Source: Candidatus Omnitrophota bacterium
GTDB lineage: Bacteria; Omnitrophota; Gorgyraeia; Tantalellales; Tantalellaceae
Length of the DNA: 6,954 nt
NCBI GenBank assembly: GCA_018814505.1
Contig: JAHIZQ010000158.1
Coordinates: 1 to 6,954 of the forward strand
Reading direction: 5' to 3'
Position numbers and translations under genes: made by a program. The notes under the pieces are model-generated. The model was given only the letters and a program-made list of their open reading frames with translations. It was not told where the DNA came from and made no database searches. The number at the start of each line of letters is the position of its first letter. Within the stretch, counting starts at the first letter, position 1. Positions 1 to 5,064 of this stretch are shown here, piece by piece.

Positions 1-9
1 ACAATAGAT

Positions 10-234
10 ATGCCAAAAGTAAAACATAGACATTCAAAAGCACGAGGAAGAAAAAGAAGAACTCATTATAAAGCAGAAGCTCCGTCTGCCGTTAAATGCT
101 CGCAGTGTGGCAAGATTAAGCAGTCACACCAAGTCTGTCCGCATTGCGGTTATTATAAAGGTACTCAAGTTAAAAAGATTGAAACTATCGAAGAGCGCAA
201 GGCAAAAAAAGAGAAAAAGCAAAAGAACGGTTAA
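10..234 (+). CDS. rpmF: 50S ribosomal protein L32
   Basis: This 74-residue protein is a structural component of the large ribosomal subunit. The N-terminal third is very basic (residues 3-21, rich in Lys, Arg and His) and matches the L32 pattern that binds 23S rRNA. It is followed by a four-cysteine zinc-ribbon motif, C30-x2-C33 and C43-x2-C46, which identifies a zinc-binding form of L32. The C-terminal tail (about residues 54-74) is a lysine- and glutamate-rich extension that makes the protein somewhat longer than the roughly 57-60 residues of many L32 proteins. Only nine bases precede the ATG, so its ribosome binding site and promoter lie at or beyond the window edge. The plsX start follows 72 bases later, the conserved rpmF-plsX arrangement, so the two are probably co-transcribed. 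Confidence 0.96.
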   Translation: MPKVKHRHSKARGRKRRTHYKAEAPSAVKCSQCGKIKQSHQVCPHCGYYKGTQVKKIETIEERKAKKEKKQKNG

Positions 235-296
235 TTGTGTTTTACAGTAAAGAGCGTCGATAGCGTCCCGGAATAGATACATTATTGAGTGCTAAT

Positions 297-301
297 GGAG
301 G
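297..301 (+). promoter_or_regulatory. Ribosome binding site of plsX
   Basis: GGAGG lies five bases before the ATG at 307. It fixes that ATG as the start, rather than the in-frame GTG at 289 or the ATG at 295, which would place the Shine-Dalgarno inside the coding region and add residues before the family's usual N-terminus. Confidence 0.8.
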
Positions 302-306
302 TTTAT

Positions 307-1299
307 ATGAGAATAGGCTTAGATGCTATGGGAGGCGACAAAGCTCCTGCGTGTCCGGTAAAAGGTGCTGTAATGGCAGTTAAAGAATATGGATATCATG
401 TTACTTTGATCGGGGATGAGACCGCTATAAAAAAAGAACTCCAAAATTTCAGTTACTCTGCCTCAAAAATTGACATTGTTAACGCGTCGCAAGTAATTGA
501 AATGCATGATCCTGCGGCATTATCTGTTCGCAAAAAACGGGATTCATCCATAGTTATAGGCGCTGAACTTCTTAAAAATAGGGTGTTTGACGCCTTTGTG
601 AGCGCGGGGAATACAGGTGCTGTGGTATGTGCGGCGACACTCAGTTTAAGACTTTTACCTGGGGTAGACAGGCCTGGTATTGCTGTAATTTTTCCCACAT
701 TAAATAAACCTTGTATGGTTATTGATGTCGGCGCGAATATTGACCCGAAACCGCTTCATCTTCTTCAGTACGGAATTATGGGAGACGCGTATTCGAAACA
801 TATCTTAGGGAAAAAAAATCCTACGGTTGGACTTTTGAATATCGGTGAGGAATCAACAAAAGGTACTGATTTCATTAAAGAAGCGCATATTATGCTTAGC
901 GAAAGTAAACTTAATTTTCTCGGAAACATTGAGCCAAAAGAAGTTTATCAGGGAAGTGCTGACGTTGTACTTTGTGACGGATTCGTAGGCAACGTTCTTC
1001 TTAAGGTCACTGAGGGATTTGCGGATGCCGCCGCGAAACTTTTGAAAAGAGAATTAAAGCGAAGCAATATTGTTACAAAAATAGGGGCATTTTTAACGCT
1101 TCCGGCATTTATGACACTTAAAAAGAAAATTGATGCGGCGGAATACGGAGGTGCACCTCTTATGGGAGTAGACGGTAGTGTGATAATCGCGCATGGCGCG
1201 TCTGATGAAAAAGCCATAAAAAATGCTGTGAGAGCCGCGGCGGAGAACGTTGAACATAAAGTTAATATGCATGTTGTTGAAGAATTGCAGAGTTATTAA
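307..1299 (+). CDS. plsX: Phosphate acyltransferase PlsX
   Basis: PlsX converts acyl-ACP and inorganic phosphate to acyl-phosphate, the acyl donor for PlsY in glycerophospholipid synthesis. It acts at the cytoplasmic face of the membrane as a peripheral protein. The 330-residue product has the expected family length and starts with the hallmark MRIGLDAMGGD (residues 1-11). Other family blocks follow in order: SAGNTGAV (99-106), LLPGVDRPGIA (116-126), DVGANIDPKP (140-149), GLLNIGEESTKG (175-186), CDGFVGNVLLK (223-233) and YGGAPLMGVDG (280-290). It sits between rpmF and fabH, the classic neighbourhood in which ribosome synthesis and lipid synthesis are linked. There is no terminator-like structure with a U-run after its stop, so read-through into fabH is likely. 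No key block is missing. Confidence 0.97.
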   Translation: MRIGLDAMGGDKAPACPVKGAVMAVKEYGYHVTLIGDETAIKKELQNFSYSASKIDIVNASQVIEMHDPAALSVRKKRDSSIVIGAELLKNRVFDAFVSAGNTGAVVCAATLSLRLLPGVDRPGIAVIFPTLNKPCMVIDVGANIDPKPLHLLQYGIMGDAYSKHILGKKNPTVGLLNIGEESTKGTDFIKEAHIMLSESKLNFLGNIEPKEVYQGSADVVLCDGFVGNVLLKVTEGFADAAAKLLKRELKRSNIVTKIGAFLTLPAFMTLKKKIDAAEYGGAPLMGVDGSVIIAHGASDEKAIKNAVRAAAENVEHKVNMHVVEELQSY

Positions 1300-1302
1300 T
1301 TC

Positions 1303-1323
1303 GTGGATTGTTAAATAGTGGAT
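1303..1323 (+). repeat. Intergenic repeat module A, diverged copy 1
   Basis: This 21-base stretch, built around TTGTTAAATAGTGGAT, matches the module at 2524-2544 at 17 of 21 positions. All four differences are transitions. It begins four bases after the plsX stop codon. Within its own length it contains two GTGGAT-like words (1303-1308 and 1318-1323), so it may itself be a short internal duplication. No coding function is apparent. Confidence 0.55.
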
Positions 1324-1334
1324 GTAAAGATAAC

Positions 1335-1397
1335 GTAGGGGAGGGCCTTGTGCCCGAAAGAAATTTCGAGGATACCCGAGGGGTGTTCTCCCGTAAT
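1335..1397 (+). repeat. Palindromic intergenic repeat module B, long copy
   Basis: The left end (1335-1355, GTAGGGGAGGGCCTTGTGCC plus C) matches 2556-2576 at 18 of 21 bases, and the right end CTCCCGTAAT (1388-1397) is identical to 2576-2585. The ends can pair with each other (GGGAG 1339-1343 with CTCCC 1388-1392). GGGC 1343-1346 can alternatively pair with GCCC 1352-1355 across CTTGT. Inside the extra segment that copy 2 lacks there is a small hairpin, CGAAA-GAAA-TTTCG (1355-1368), with a GNRA-type tetraloop. There is no U-run, so it does not look like a terminator. It is probably a REP-like or small miniature element, but no terminal target duplication is clear. Confidence 0.6.
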
Positions 1398-1415
1398 AGT
1401 GAATCGTTAAATGGT
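1395..1415 (+). repeat. Intergenic repeat module A, exact copy
   Basis: These 21 bases are identical to 2520-2540; the core word is GTGAATCGTTAAATGGT. The start overlaps the AAT end of module B. It is the only exact repeat of this length that I noticed between the two gaps flanking fabH. A third partial copy of its core, AATCGTTAAA, occurs at 2583-2592. Confidence 0.75.
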
Positions 1416-1423
1416 TAGGGTTC

Positions 1424-1448
1424 ATGTGAGGAGTAAGACTTCTCACAT
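1424..1448 (+). repeat. Hairpin upstream of fabH (inverted repeat)
   Basis: ATGTGAG at 1424-1430 is perfectly complementary to CTCACAT at 1442-1448. The stem extends inward through a G-U pair (1431/1441), an A-T pair and a G-C pair, to leave a five-base loop. That gives a ten-pair stem. No run of T follows, so termination is unlikely. A weaker hairpin follows at 1458-1477 (GG, a bulge and TCGA pairing with TCGACC). Confidence 0.5.
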
Positions 1449-1483
1449 TATAAAATGGGTTCGAGATTAATTCGACCAAATAA

Positions 1484-1508
1484 TTTACACTCCTTACGGT
1501 CGTGTAAA
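1484..1508 (+). repeat. Hairpin just upstream of the fabH ribosome binding site
   Basis: TTTACAC at 1484-1490 pairs perfectly with GTGTAAA at 1502-1508 across an 11-base loop. The hairpin ends 13 bases before the AAGGAG at 1522-1527, so it could influence ribosome access to fabH, or it may be the last piece of a decayed repeat cluster. It lacks a following T-run. Confidence 0.5.
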
Positions 1509-1520
1509 GTAGGGTCTAAT

Positions 1521-1527
1521 TAAGGAG
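1521..1527 (+). promoter_or_regulatory. Ribosome binding site of fabH
   Basis: TAAGGAG lies five bases before the GTG at 1533. The ATG at 1531 overlaps that GTG but is followed at once by TGA in its own frame, so the GTG is the working start codon. Confidence 0.8.
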
Positions 1528-1532
1528 AAGAT

Positions 1533-2513
1533 GTGAAAAGGACTGGGATTTTAGGGCTTGGGAAATATTTGCCGGCGAATATATTAACTAACGCGGATTT
1601 GGAACGCATGGTTAATACTTCAGACGAATGGATCACTACGCGTACAGGTATAAAACAAAGGCGCATTGCCGCGGATAATGAGGCGACCAGTGACATGGCA
1701 GTTAAAGCCGCGAAGAGCGCTTTAAAGTCTGCGGGGCTTGAACCAAAAGATATTGATTTAATTATTGTCGCGACAATTACACCTGACATGTTTTTCCCTT
1801 CAACGGCTTGTTTGCTACAGCATAAACTCGGCGCAGGCAGAGTCGCCGCTTTTGATATCTCGGTGGCTTGTTCCGGATACGTTTATGGTTTAACAATAGC
1901 AGATCAGTTTATAAAGAGCGGATTTTGTAAACACGCGCTTGTTGTCTCGGCGGAAAAGCTTTCAGGTGTTACGGATTGGGAAGATCGTTCGACTTGTGTT
2001 CTTTTTGGCGATGGCGCGGGAGCGGCTGTTTTGGGACAGGTTGAAACAGGCGGTATATTGGGAGCGGCTCTTGGAGCCGACGGAAGTAAGGGAGATCTTT
2101 TACAGCTTCCTGCCGGTGGATCGCGTATGCCCGCGTCTATAAAGACGGTTGAAAATAAATTGCACACCATAAAGATGGAAGGAAACGTTCTTTTTAAACA
2201 TGCCGTAAAAATTATGGCTGACGCCGCACTTGCTGTGACGGAACCGTTAGGTCTTAAAGGTGATGATATCGATATAATAATACCGCATCAGGCAAATATT
2301 CGCATACTTAACGCGTTGGCAAAAAGAATGGGAGTTAACCCTGAAGAAAAGGTATATTTGAACATAGAGAAATATGGTAATATGTCCGCGGCATCAAGCG
2401 CTGTCGCACTTACTGAAGCGGTTGAAGAAGGACGCATTAAAAAAGGCGATATTATATTAATGGATGCGTTCGGGGGAGGCCTTACCTGGGGAGCGCTTGT
2501 TATTGAATGGTAA
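1533..2513 (+). CDS. fabH: Beta-ketoacyl-ACP synthase III (FabH)
   Basis: FabH carries out the first condensation of type II fatty-acid synthesis, joining an acyl-CoA primer (commonly acetyl-CoA) to malonyl-ACP to give a 3-ketoacyl-ACP and CO2 in the cytoplasm. The 326-residue protein has the full Cys-His-Asn triad: Cys113 in SVACSGYVYGL, His252 in PHQANIRI and Asn283 in YGNMSAAS. The N-terminal block NTSDEWITTRTGIKQRRI (residues 28-45) and the C-terminal GGGLTWGALVIEW are also typical. The family more often has A-A-C-S-G and Y-G-N-T-S at the triad, so V111 and M284 are mild variations. The start is a GTG. It lies between plsX and fabD, whose product supplies its malonyl-ACP. Primer preference (acetyl or branched) cannot be told from sequence alone. 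Confidence 0.97.
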   Translation: MKRTGILGLGKYLPANILTNADLERMVNTSDEWITTRTGIKQRRIAADNEATSDMAVKAAKSALKSAGLEPKDIDLIIVATITPDMFFPSTACLLQHKLGAGRVAAFDISVACSGYVYGLTIADQFIKSGFCKHALVVSAEKLSGVTDWEDRSTCVLFGDGAGAAVLGQVETGGILGAALGADGSKGDLLQLPAGGSRMPASIKTVENKLHTIKMEGNVLFKHAVKIMADAALAVTEPLGLKGDDIDIIIPHQANIRILNALAKRMGVNPEEKVYLNIEKYGNMSAASSAVALTEAVEEGRIKKGDIILMDAFGGGLTWGALVIEW

Positions 2514-2519
2514 GTGGAA

Positions 2520-2544
2520 AATAGTGAATCGTTAAATGGTGAAT
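2520..2544 (+). repeat. Intergenic repeat module A, copy after fabH
   Basis: Bases 2520-2540 are identical to 1395-1415. Bases 2524-2544 (GTGAATCGTTAAATGGTGAA plus T) align with the diverged copy at 1303-1323. It starts seven bases after the fabH stop codon, a position much like that of copy 1 after plsX. Confidence 0.7.
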
Positions 2545-2555
2545 ATAAAAATGTT

Positions 2556-2585
2556 GTAGGGAAGGTCCTTGTGTCCTCCCGTAAT
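2556..2585 (+). repeat. Palindromic intergenic repeat module B, short copy
   Basis: This copy pairs GGGAAGG (2559-2565) with CCTCCC (2575-2580), six pairs with one bulged A, across TCCTTGTGT. It corresponds to the ends of the long copy at 1335-1397 with the 33 internal bases absent. Module A precedes it by about 11 bases, as in the upstream gap, so the A-B order is conserved. Confidence 0.6.
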
Positions 2586-2590
2586 CGTTA

Positions 2591-2632
2591 AACAACCTAC
2601 GGGGTTACCAAAAATCCTCCCCGGAGGTTGTT
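2591..2632 (+). repeat. Strong hairpin before the fabD ribosome binding site
   Basis: AACAACCT (2591-2598) pairs with AGGTTGTT (2625-2632), and CGGGG (2600-2604) pairs with CCCCG (2619-2623). One A-G mismatch separates the two stems, and the 14-base loop is 2605-2618. The 13 pairs make this one of the strongest structures in the window. No T-run follows, so it is not a standard intrinsic terminator. It ends 22 bases before the fabD ATG and could affect translation, RNA stability or processing between fabH and fabD. Confidence 0.6.
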
Positions 2633-2654
2633 GCCGCGCGTGAAAGGTGAAAAA

Positions 2655-3641
2655 ATGGTAAACAAAAAATTCGGATTATTGTTTCCAGGACAAGGAGCCC
2701 AGGTTGTTGGAATGGGAAAAGAATTGTATCAGACCGAGGCCGCGGCAAAATGGGTTTTTAACCGCGCTAATGAGGTTTTGGGAAAAGATATTACAAAATT
2801 GTGTTTTGAAGGTCCCGAAGACGTTCTTATGACTACGGCAAATAGTCAGCCGGCCATATTTACCGTAAGTGTAGCGACATTAAATGTTTTAGTTGAAAAA
2901 TTGCTCGATCGTCCAGTCGGTAATGAAGCGCGCGAATTATTTTCTCCGGAAGACATCAAAACAATAGGCTCAGTCGCGATGGGGCTGAGCTTGGGGGAAC
3001 CTACCGCGTTGGTTGCGACAGGTGCTTTAAGTTTTGAAGACGGTCTTAGGTTTGTTTTGAAAAGAGGCGAGTTTATGGAGGAAGCATCTCAAAAAGAACC
3101 TGGTAAAATGGCTTCAATTTTAGGGCTTGATATAGAAAAAGTTGAAGAACTTTGTAAAGGAATAGGTGGGTGTCAGGTAGCAAACCTTAATGCGCCTGGA
3201 CAAGTTGTAATATCAGGACATGCGAGCAGGGTCGAACTTGCGATTGATTTGGCAAAAAACGCGGGTGCCAAACGTGCGATTATATTAAAAGTAAGCGGTG
3301 CTTTTCATTCAGAGCTTATGGCGGGGGCCAAAGAAAAATTAAGAGCCGTATTGGATGGAATTGAGATTAAGACACCGGTTATAGACTTTATTAGCAATAT
3401 AGACGCGGAAATAGCAAAAGATCCTGTAAGAATAAAGGATAACCTTGTAAATCAGTTAGACCATAAAACTTTATGGTCAGCTTCGGTTCATAAGGCTGTA
3501 AGTTTGGGGATTAAAGACTATTTGGAAATCGGCCCAGGAACTATTCTTAAAGGACTTCTAAGAAAAATTGACAGTTCCATAAATACGGTTTCACTGAATA
3601 CCGCAAGTAACATAAACTCGCTTCTTATGAGTCATTCCTAA
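2655..3641 (+). CDS. fabD: Malonyl-CoA:ACP transacylase (FabD)
   Basis: FabD moves malonyl from CoA to acyl carrier protein, supplying malonyl-ACP to FabH and the elongating synthases. The 328-residue protein starts at ATG 2655, five bases after AAGGTGA; an in-frame TTG at 2628 lies in the hairpin and adds non-family residues. Visible blocks are LLFPGQGAQVVGMG (8-21), the nucleophile motif GLSLGE with Ser112 (110-115), Arg137 in LKRGEFM, NLNAPGQVVISG (177-188), the catalytic His218 in GAFHSELM and EIGPGTILKGLL (291-302). Two oddities stand out. The usual GHSLGEY reads GLSLGEP, and the segment before it (about 84-105, LDRPVGNEARELFSPEDIKT) is roughly 15 residues longer than in E. coli FabD. 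Both catalytic residues remain, so activity is expected. I recall GLSLGE from some PVC-type FabDs but cannot check this here. Confidence 0.95.
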   Translation: MVNKKFGLLFPGQGAQVVGMGKELYQTEAAAKWVFNRANEVLGKDITKLCFEGPEDVLMTTANSQPAIFTVSVATLNVLVEKLLDRPVGNEARELFSPEDIKTIGSVAMGLSLGEPTALVATGALSFEDGLRFVLKRGEFMEEASQKEPGKMASILGLDIEKVEELCKGIGGCQVANLNAPGQVVISGHASRVELAIDLAKNAGAKRAIILKVSGAFHSELMAGAKEKLRAVLDGIEIKTPVIDFISNIDAEIAKDPVRIKDNLVNQLDHKTLWSASVHKAVSLGIKDYLEIGPGTILKGLLRKIDSSINTVSLNTASNINSLLMSHS

Positions 3642-3671
3642 ATTCTTGACACCATTATTTTTTAACTAAAC

Positions 3672-3700
3672 TTGTAAAATTTCTTTTTCAAAGGTACAAT
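3672..3700 (+). promoter_or_regulatory. Likely sigma-70-type promoter of the STAS-cyclophilin unit
   Basis: TTGTAA (3672-3677) and TACAAT (3695-3700) are separated by 17 bases and match the -35 and -10 consensus at 4 and 5 of 6 positions. Transcription would start near 3707, about 43 bases before the STAS ATG. A perfect TTGACA also occurs at 3646-3651, just after the fabD stop, but no good -10 lies at the right distance. No terminator is visible between fabD and this promoter, so read-through from the fab genes is possible. Confidence 0.5.
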
Positions 3701-3733
3701 AGGATACGTTAAGCGGGAATTTTTATTGAATAT

Positions 3734-3740
3734 GAGGAGG
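3734..3740 (+). promoter_or_regulatory. Ribosome binding site of the STAS gene
   Basis: GAGGAGG lies nine bases before the ATG at 3750 and decides that start. The in-frame TTG at 3726 and ATG at 3732 would place this site within or after the start codon and add residues outside the STAS fold. Confidence 0.75.
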
Positions 3741-3749
3741 GAGAGTAAC

Positions 3750-4130
3750 ATGTCTCTAAAGGTAAATGTAGAACAGCAAAAAGAAGGAACTTATGTAATT
3801 AGAGTGGATGGCCGGCTCGATACGGAAACATATGTTGGTTTTGGGGAGAAGATAAAACAGTATCTTGATGAATCGACAAAAATTTTGATTTTTGACCTTG
3901 AAAAACTCGATTATATAAGTAGTATTGGGATAGGTGTTATTTTTCAGGCAAGAAAGGCAATTGAAGCCCGAAAAGGAGTTTTTATCGTAACTAATCTTCA
4001 GCCGCAGATAAAAAAGATATTTGAAGTAGTAAAAGCGCTTCCCGAAAAGCCGGTTTTTGAGAGCATGGAAGAAGTTGACGAATATTTGGATTTAATTCAA
4101 AAAAACGAACTTGAAAAAGGTATTCAATAA
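3750..4130 (+). CDS. Single-domain STAS protein, anti-sigma factor antagonist type
   Basis: The 126-residue product is a stand-alone STAS domain related to SpoIIAA and RsbV. Such proteins bind serine-kinase anti-sigma factors and release the sigma factor or another partner according to phosphorylation of a conserved serine. The visible family features are the first strand pair (VIRVDGRLDTETY, about 16-28), the hydrophobic strand ILIFDLEKLDYI (45-56), the phosphorylation-loop region ISSIGIGVI (56-64, with S57 and S58 as candidate sites) and the third strand GVFIVTNL. The C-terminal tail (about 105-126) is rich in Glu and Lys. The D of the classical DSSG loop is replaced by Ile, and Ile59 stands in the G/A position. 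No kinase, phosphatase or sigma factor lies nearby, so its partner is unknown. It is followed after 26 bases by the cyclophilin gene. Confidence 0.85.
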   Translation: MSLKVNVEQQKEGTYVIRVDGRLDTETYVGFGEKIKQYLDESTKILIFDLEKLDYISSIGIGVIFQARKAIEARKGVFIVTNLQPQIKKIFEVVKALPEKPVFESMEEVDEYLDLIQKNELEKGIQ

Positions 4131-4146
4131 GCGTGAGTCCATTAAC

Positions 4147-4152
4147 AGGGGG
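4147..4152 (+). promoter_or_regulatory. First ribosome binding site of the cyclophilin gene
   Basis: AGGGGG lies four bases before the ATG at 4157, the start that gives a signal-peptide form. The alternative in-frame GTG at 4133 is only two bases after the STAS stop and lacks a better site. Confidence 0.55.
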
Positions 4153-4156
4153 AAGG

Positions 4157-4726
4157 ATGAAAACTAAGGCCATTTTTGCTATTATTACGTTAAGTATGGT
4201 ACTTCTTTTTTCGACAATTGGGAGGTTAGACGTGGTGTGGGCGCAAGACAAAGGGGAGGAAATGATGGTAGTTTTAGAAACAAACCAGGGGTTGATAGAA
4301 ATTAAGTTAATGCCTGATGTAGCTCCAAAAGCATGTGAAAATTTTAAAGGATTAATTGAGAACGGTTATTATGACGGAGTAACGTTTCACAGGGTCATAA
4401 AAAATTTCATGGTGCAGTGTGGTGACCCGACAGGTACTGGAAGAGGCGGGGCTTCTCTTTGGGGCAGGCCCTTTGAAGATGAAGTTTCCGAGACAGTTAC
4501 CTTTAGTAAACCCGGAATTCTTGCTATGGCAAATGCCGGACCAGGTACTAACGGCAGTCAGTTTTTTATTACTACCGCACCCGCGCCGTGGCTTAATATG
4601 AAACATACGATTTTTGGAGAGGTTGTTTCAGGATATGATGTAGTACAAAAAATTGAAACGAGTAAAACAGGCGCTATGGATAAACCTGTTGATCCGCAGA
4701 AAATAATCAAAGCGTTTATTAAATAG
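4157..4726 (+). CDS. Cyclophilin-type peptidyl-prolyl cis-trans isomerase
   Basis: This enzyme catalyses cis-trans isomerisation of peptide bonds before proline and assists protein folding. The 189-residue long form begins with a signal-like segment: MKTK, a hydrophobic stretch at about 5-22, and a plausible signal peptidase I site VWA|Q after residue 29. This suggests export to the periplasm or membrane attachment. The cyclophilin domain starts near residue 37. Expected active-site residues are present: Arg79 in FHRVI, Phe84, Met85 and Gln87 in NFMVQ, Phe137 in SQFFIT, and Trp145, Leu146 and His150 in PWLNMKH. A second Shine-Dalgarno and an ATG pair precede the domain exactly (4253-4267), so a cytosolic form of about 153 residues is likely as well. 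The gene could be called ppiA or ppiB depending on location, so no symbol is given. Confidence 0.94.
   Translation: MKTKAIFAIITLSMVLLFSTIGRLDVVWAQDKGEEMMVVLETNQGLIEIKLMPDVAPKACENFKGLIENGYYDGVTFHRVIKNFMVQCGDPTGTGRGGASLWGRPFEDEVSETVTFSKPGILAMANAGPGTNGSQFFITTAPAPWLNMKHTIFGEVVSGYDVVQKIETSKTGAMDKPVDPQKIIKAFIK
4253..4267 (+). promoter_or_regulatory. Internal translation start inside the cyclophilin gene
   Basis: GGGGAGG at 4253-4259 is a strong Shine-Dalgarno, five bases before an in-frame ATG at 4265 (a second ATG is at 4262). Starting here gives MVVLETNQGLIEIKL, the normal first strand of a cytosolic cyclophilin, and removes the signal-like segment. The site is a better match to the consensus than the one before the long form. 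Confidence 0.55.
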
Positions 4727-4729
4727 CTA

Positions 4730-4747
4730 GTAGGGGCAGACAACTGC
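4730..4747 (+). repeat. Possible remnant of repeat module B
   Basis: GTAGGGGCAGAC begins four bases after the cyclophilin stop and resembles the start of module B (GTAGGGGAGG at 1335). It includes a four-pair hairpin, GCAG-ACAA-CTGC (4736-4747). The likeness is limited to about eight bases, so it may be chance. Confidence 0.25.
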
Positions 4748-4778
4748 ACTTTTTCATGTTTGCTACTCGTGTTTACAT

Positions 4779-4817
4779 AAAAAAACCGGTATGTGTTTTA
4801 TACATACCGGTTTTTTT
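4779..4817. terminator. Bidirectional intrinsic terminator
   Basis: Seven A, then CCGGTATGT (4786-4794), a seven-base loop, ACATACCGG (4802-4810) and seven T form a perfect 16-pair palindrome. It has a T-run on both strands. It lies 52 bases after the + strand cyclophilin stop and 16 bases beyond the - strand cold-shock stop, so it should terminate both convergent transcripts. Confidence 0.93.
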
Positions 4818-4833
4818 ATGGCGTGTTGTAGGT

Positions 4834-5034
4834 TTATAATTTTACTACGTTAGCGGCTTCTTCACCTTTAGGGCCTTGTTTGATTTCGAATTCAACTTCT
4901 TGACCTTCTTCCAAAGTTTTATAGCCGTCACCCTGAATAGCACTGTGATGTACGAAGACATCTTTGCCTGATTCAGGAGTAATAAACCCATAACCCTTTG
5001 CGTTGTTGAACCATTTTACTGTTCCCTTTACCAT
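4834..5034 (-). CDS. Cold-shock domain protein (CspA family)
   Basis: This 66-residue protein is a single cold-shock domain, an OB-fold that binds single-stranded RNA and DNA. Family members act as RNA chaperones that melt secondary structure, and some act as transcription antiterminators. The RNP1 motif KGYGFI (residues 13-18) and the RNP2 motif VFVHHSAI (26-33) are intact, preceded by the typical [10 protein letters not shown] start. Later blocks [11 protein letters not shown] and [10 protein letters not shown] complete the fold, and the length is standard. An AAGGAGGA (5049-5042) lies seven bases before the ATG and is close to the ideal Shine-Dalgarno. The gene has its own promoter and an inferred leader of about 105 bases that is highly structured. 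Which paralogue of the family it is, and whether it is cold-induced, cannot be told from sequence. Confidence 0.97.
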   Translation of the reverse strand: MVKGTVKWFNNAKGYGFITPESGKDVFVHHSAIQGDGYKTLEEGQEVEFEIKQGPKGEEAANVVKL

Positions 5035-5064
5035 TGTGCAGTCCTCCTTGTTTTAGACATAAAA

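Noticed and set aside
453..1479. Three antisense open frames across plsX and the following gap (453-698, 948-1217, 1093-1479)
   Set aside because: They lie opposite a well-supported conserved gene, have no family-like motifs, and the last runs through the repeat cluster. They are shadows of plsX.
1300..1532. Insertion sequence or gene remnant between plsX and fabH
   Set aside because: There is no transposase-like frame, no clear terminal inverted repeats bounding the whole gap and no target duplication. Short repeats and hairpins explain it better.
1300..1532. Riboswitch or FapR-type operator controlling fabH
   Set aside because: I could not recognise any known riboswitch core or a convincing operator palindrome, and the same repeat modules recur before fabD, which argues for a repeat family.
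1520..2170. Antisense and alternative-frame open frames over fabH (1520-1789, 1904-2170, 1939-2142)
   Set aside because: All overlap the intact fabH reading frame and show low-complexity, non-conserved translations.
2628..2654. TTG at 2628 as the fabD start
   Set aside because: It falls in the right arm of a strong hairpin, lacks a Shine-Dalgarno and adds nine residues before the conserved FabD N-terminus.
3646..3680. Promoter using TTGACA at 3646-3651
   Set aside because: The best -10-like word, TAAAAT at 3675-3680, is 23 bases away, too far for a standard promoter. The pair at 3672-3700 has proper spacing.
3991..4749. Open frames overlapping the STAS and cyclophilin genes (3991-4251, 4352-4606, 4419-4601, 4558-4749)
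   Set aside because: They overlap the coding frames of recognised genes and match no family I know.
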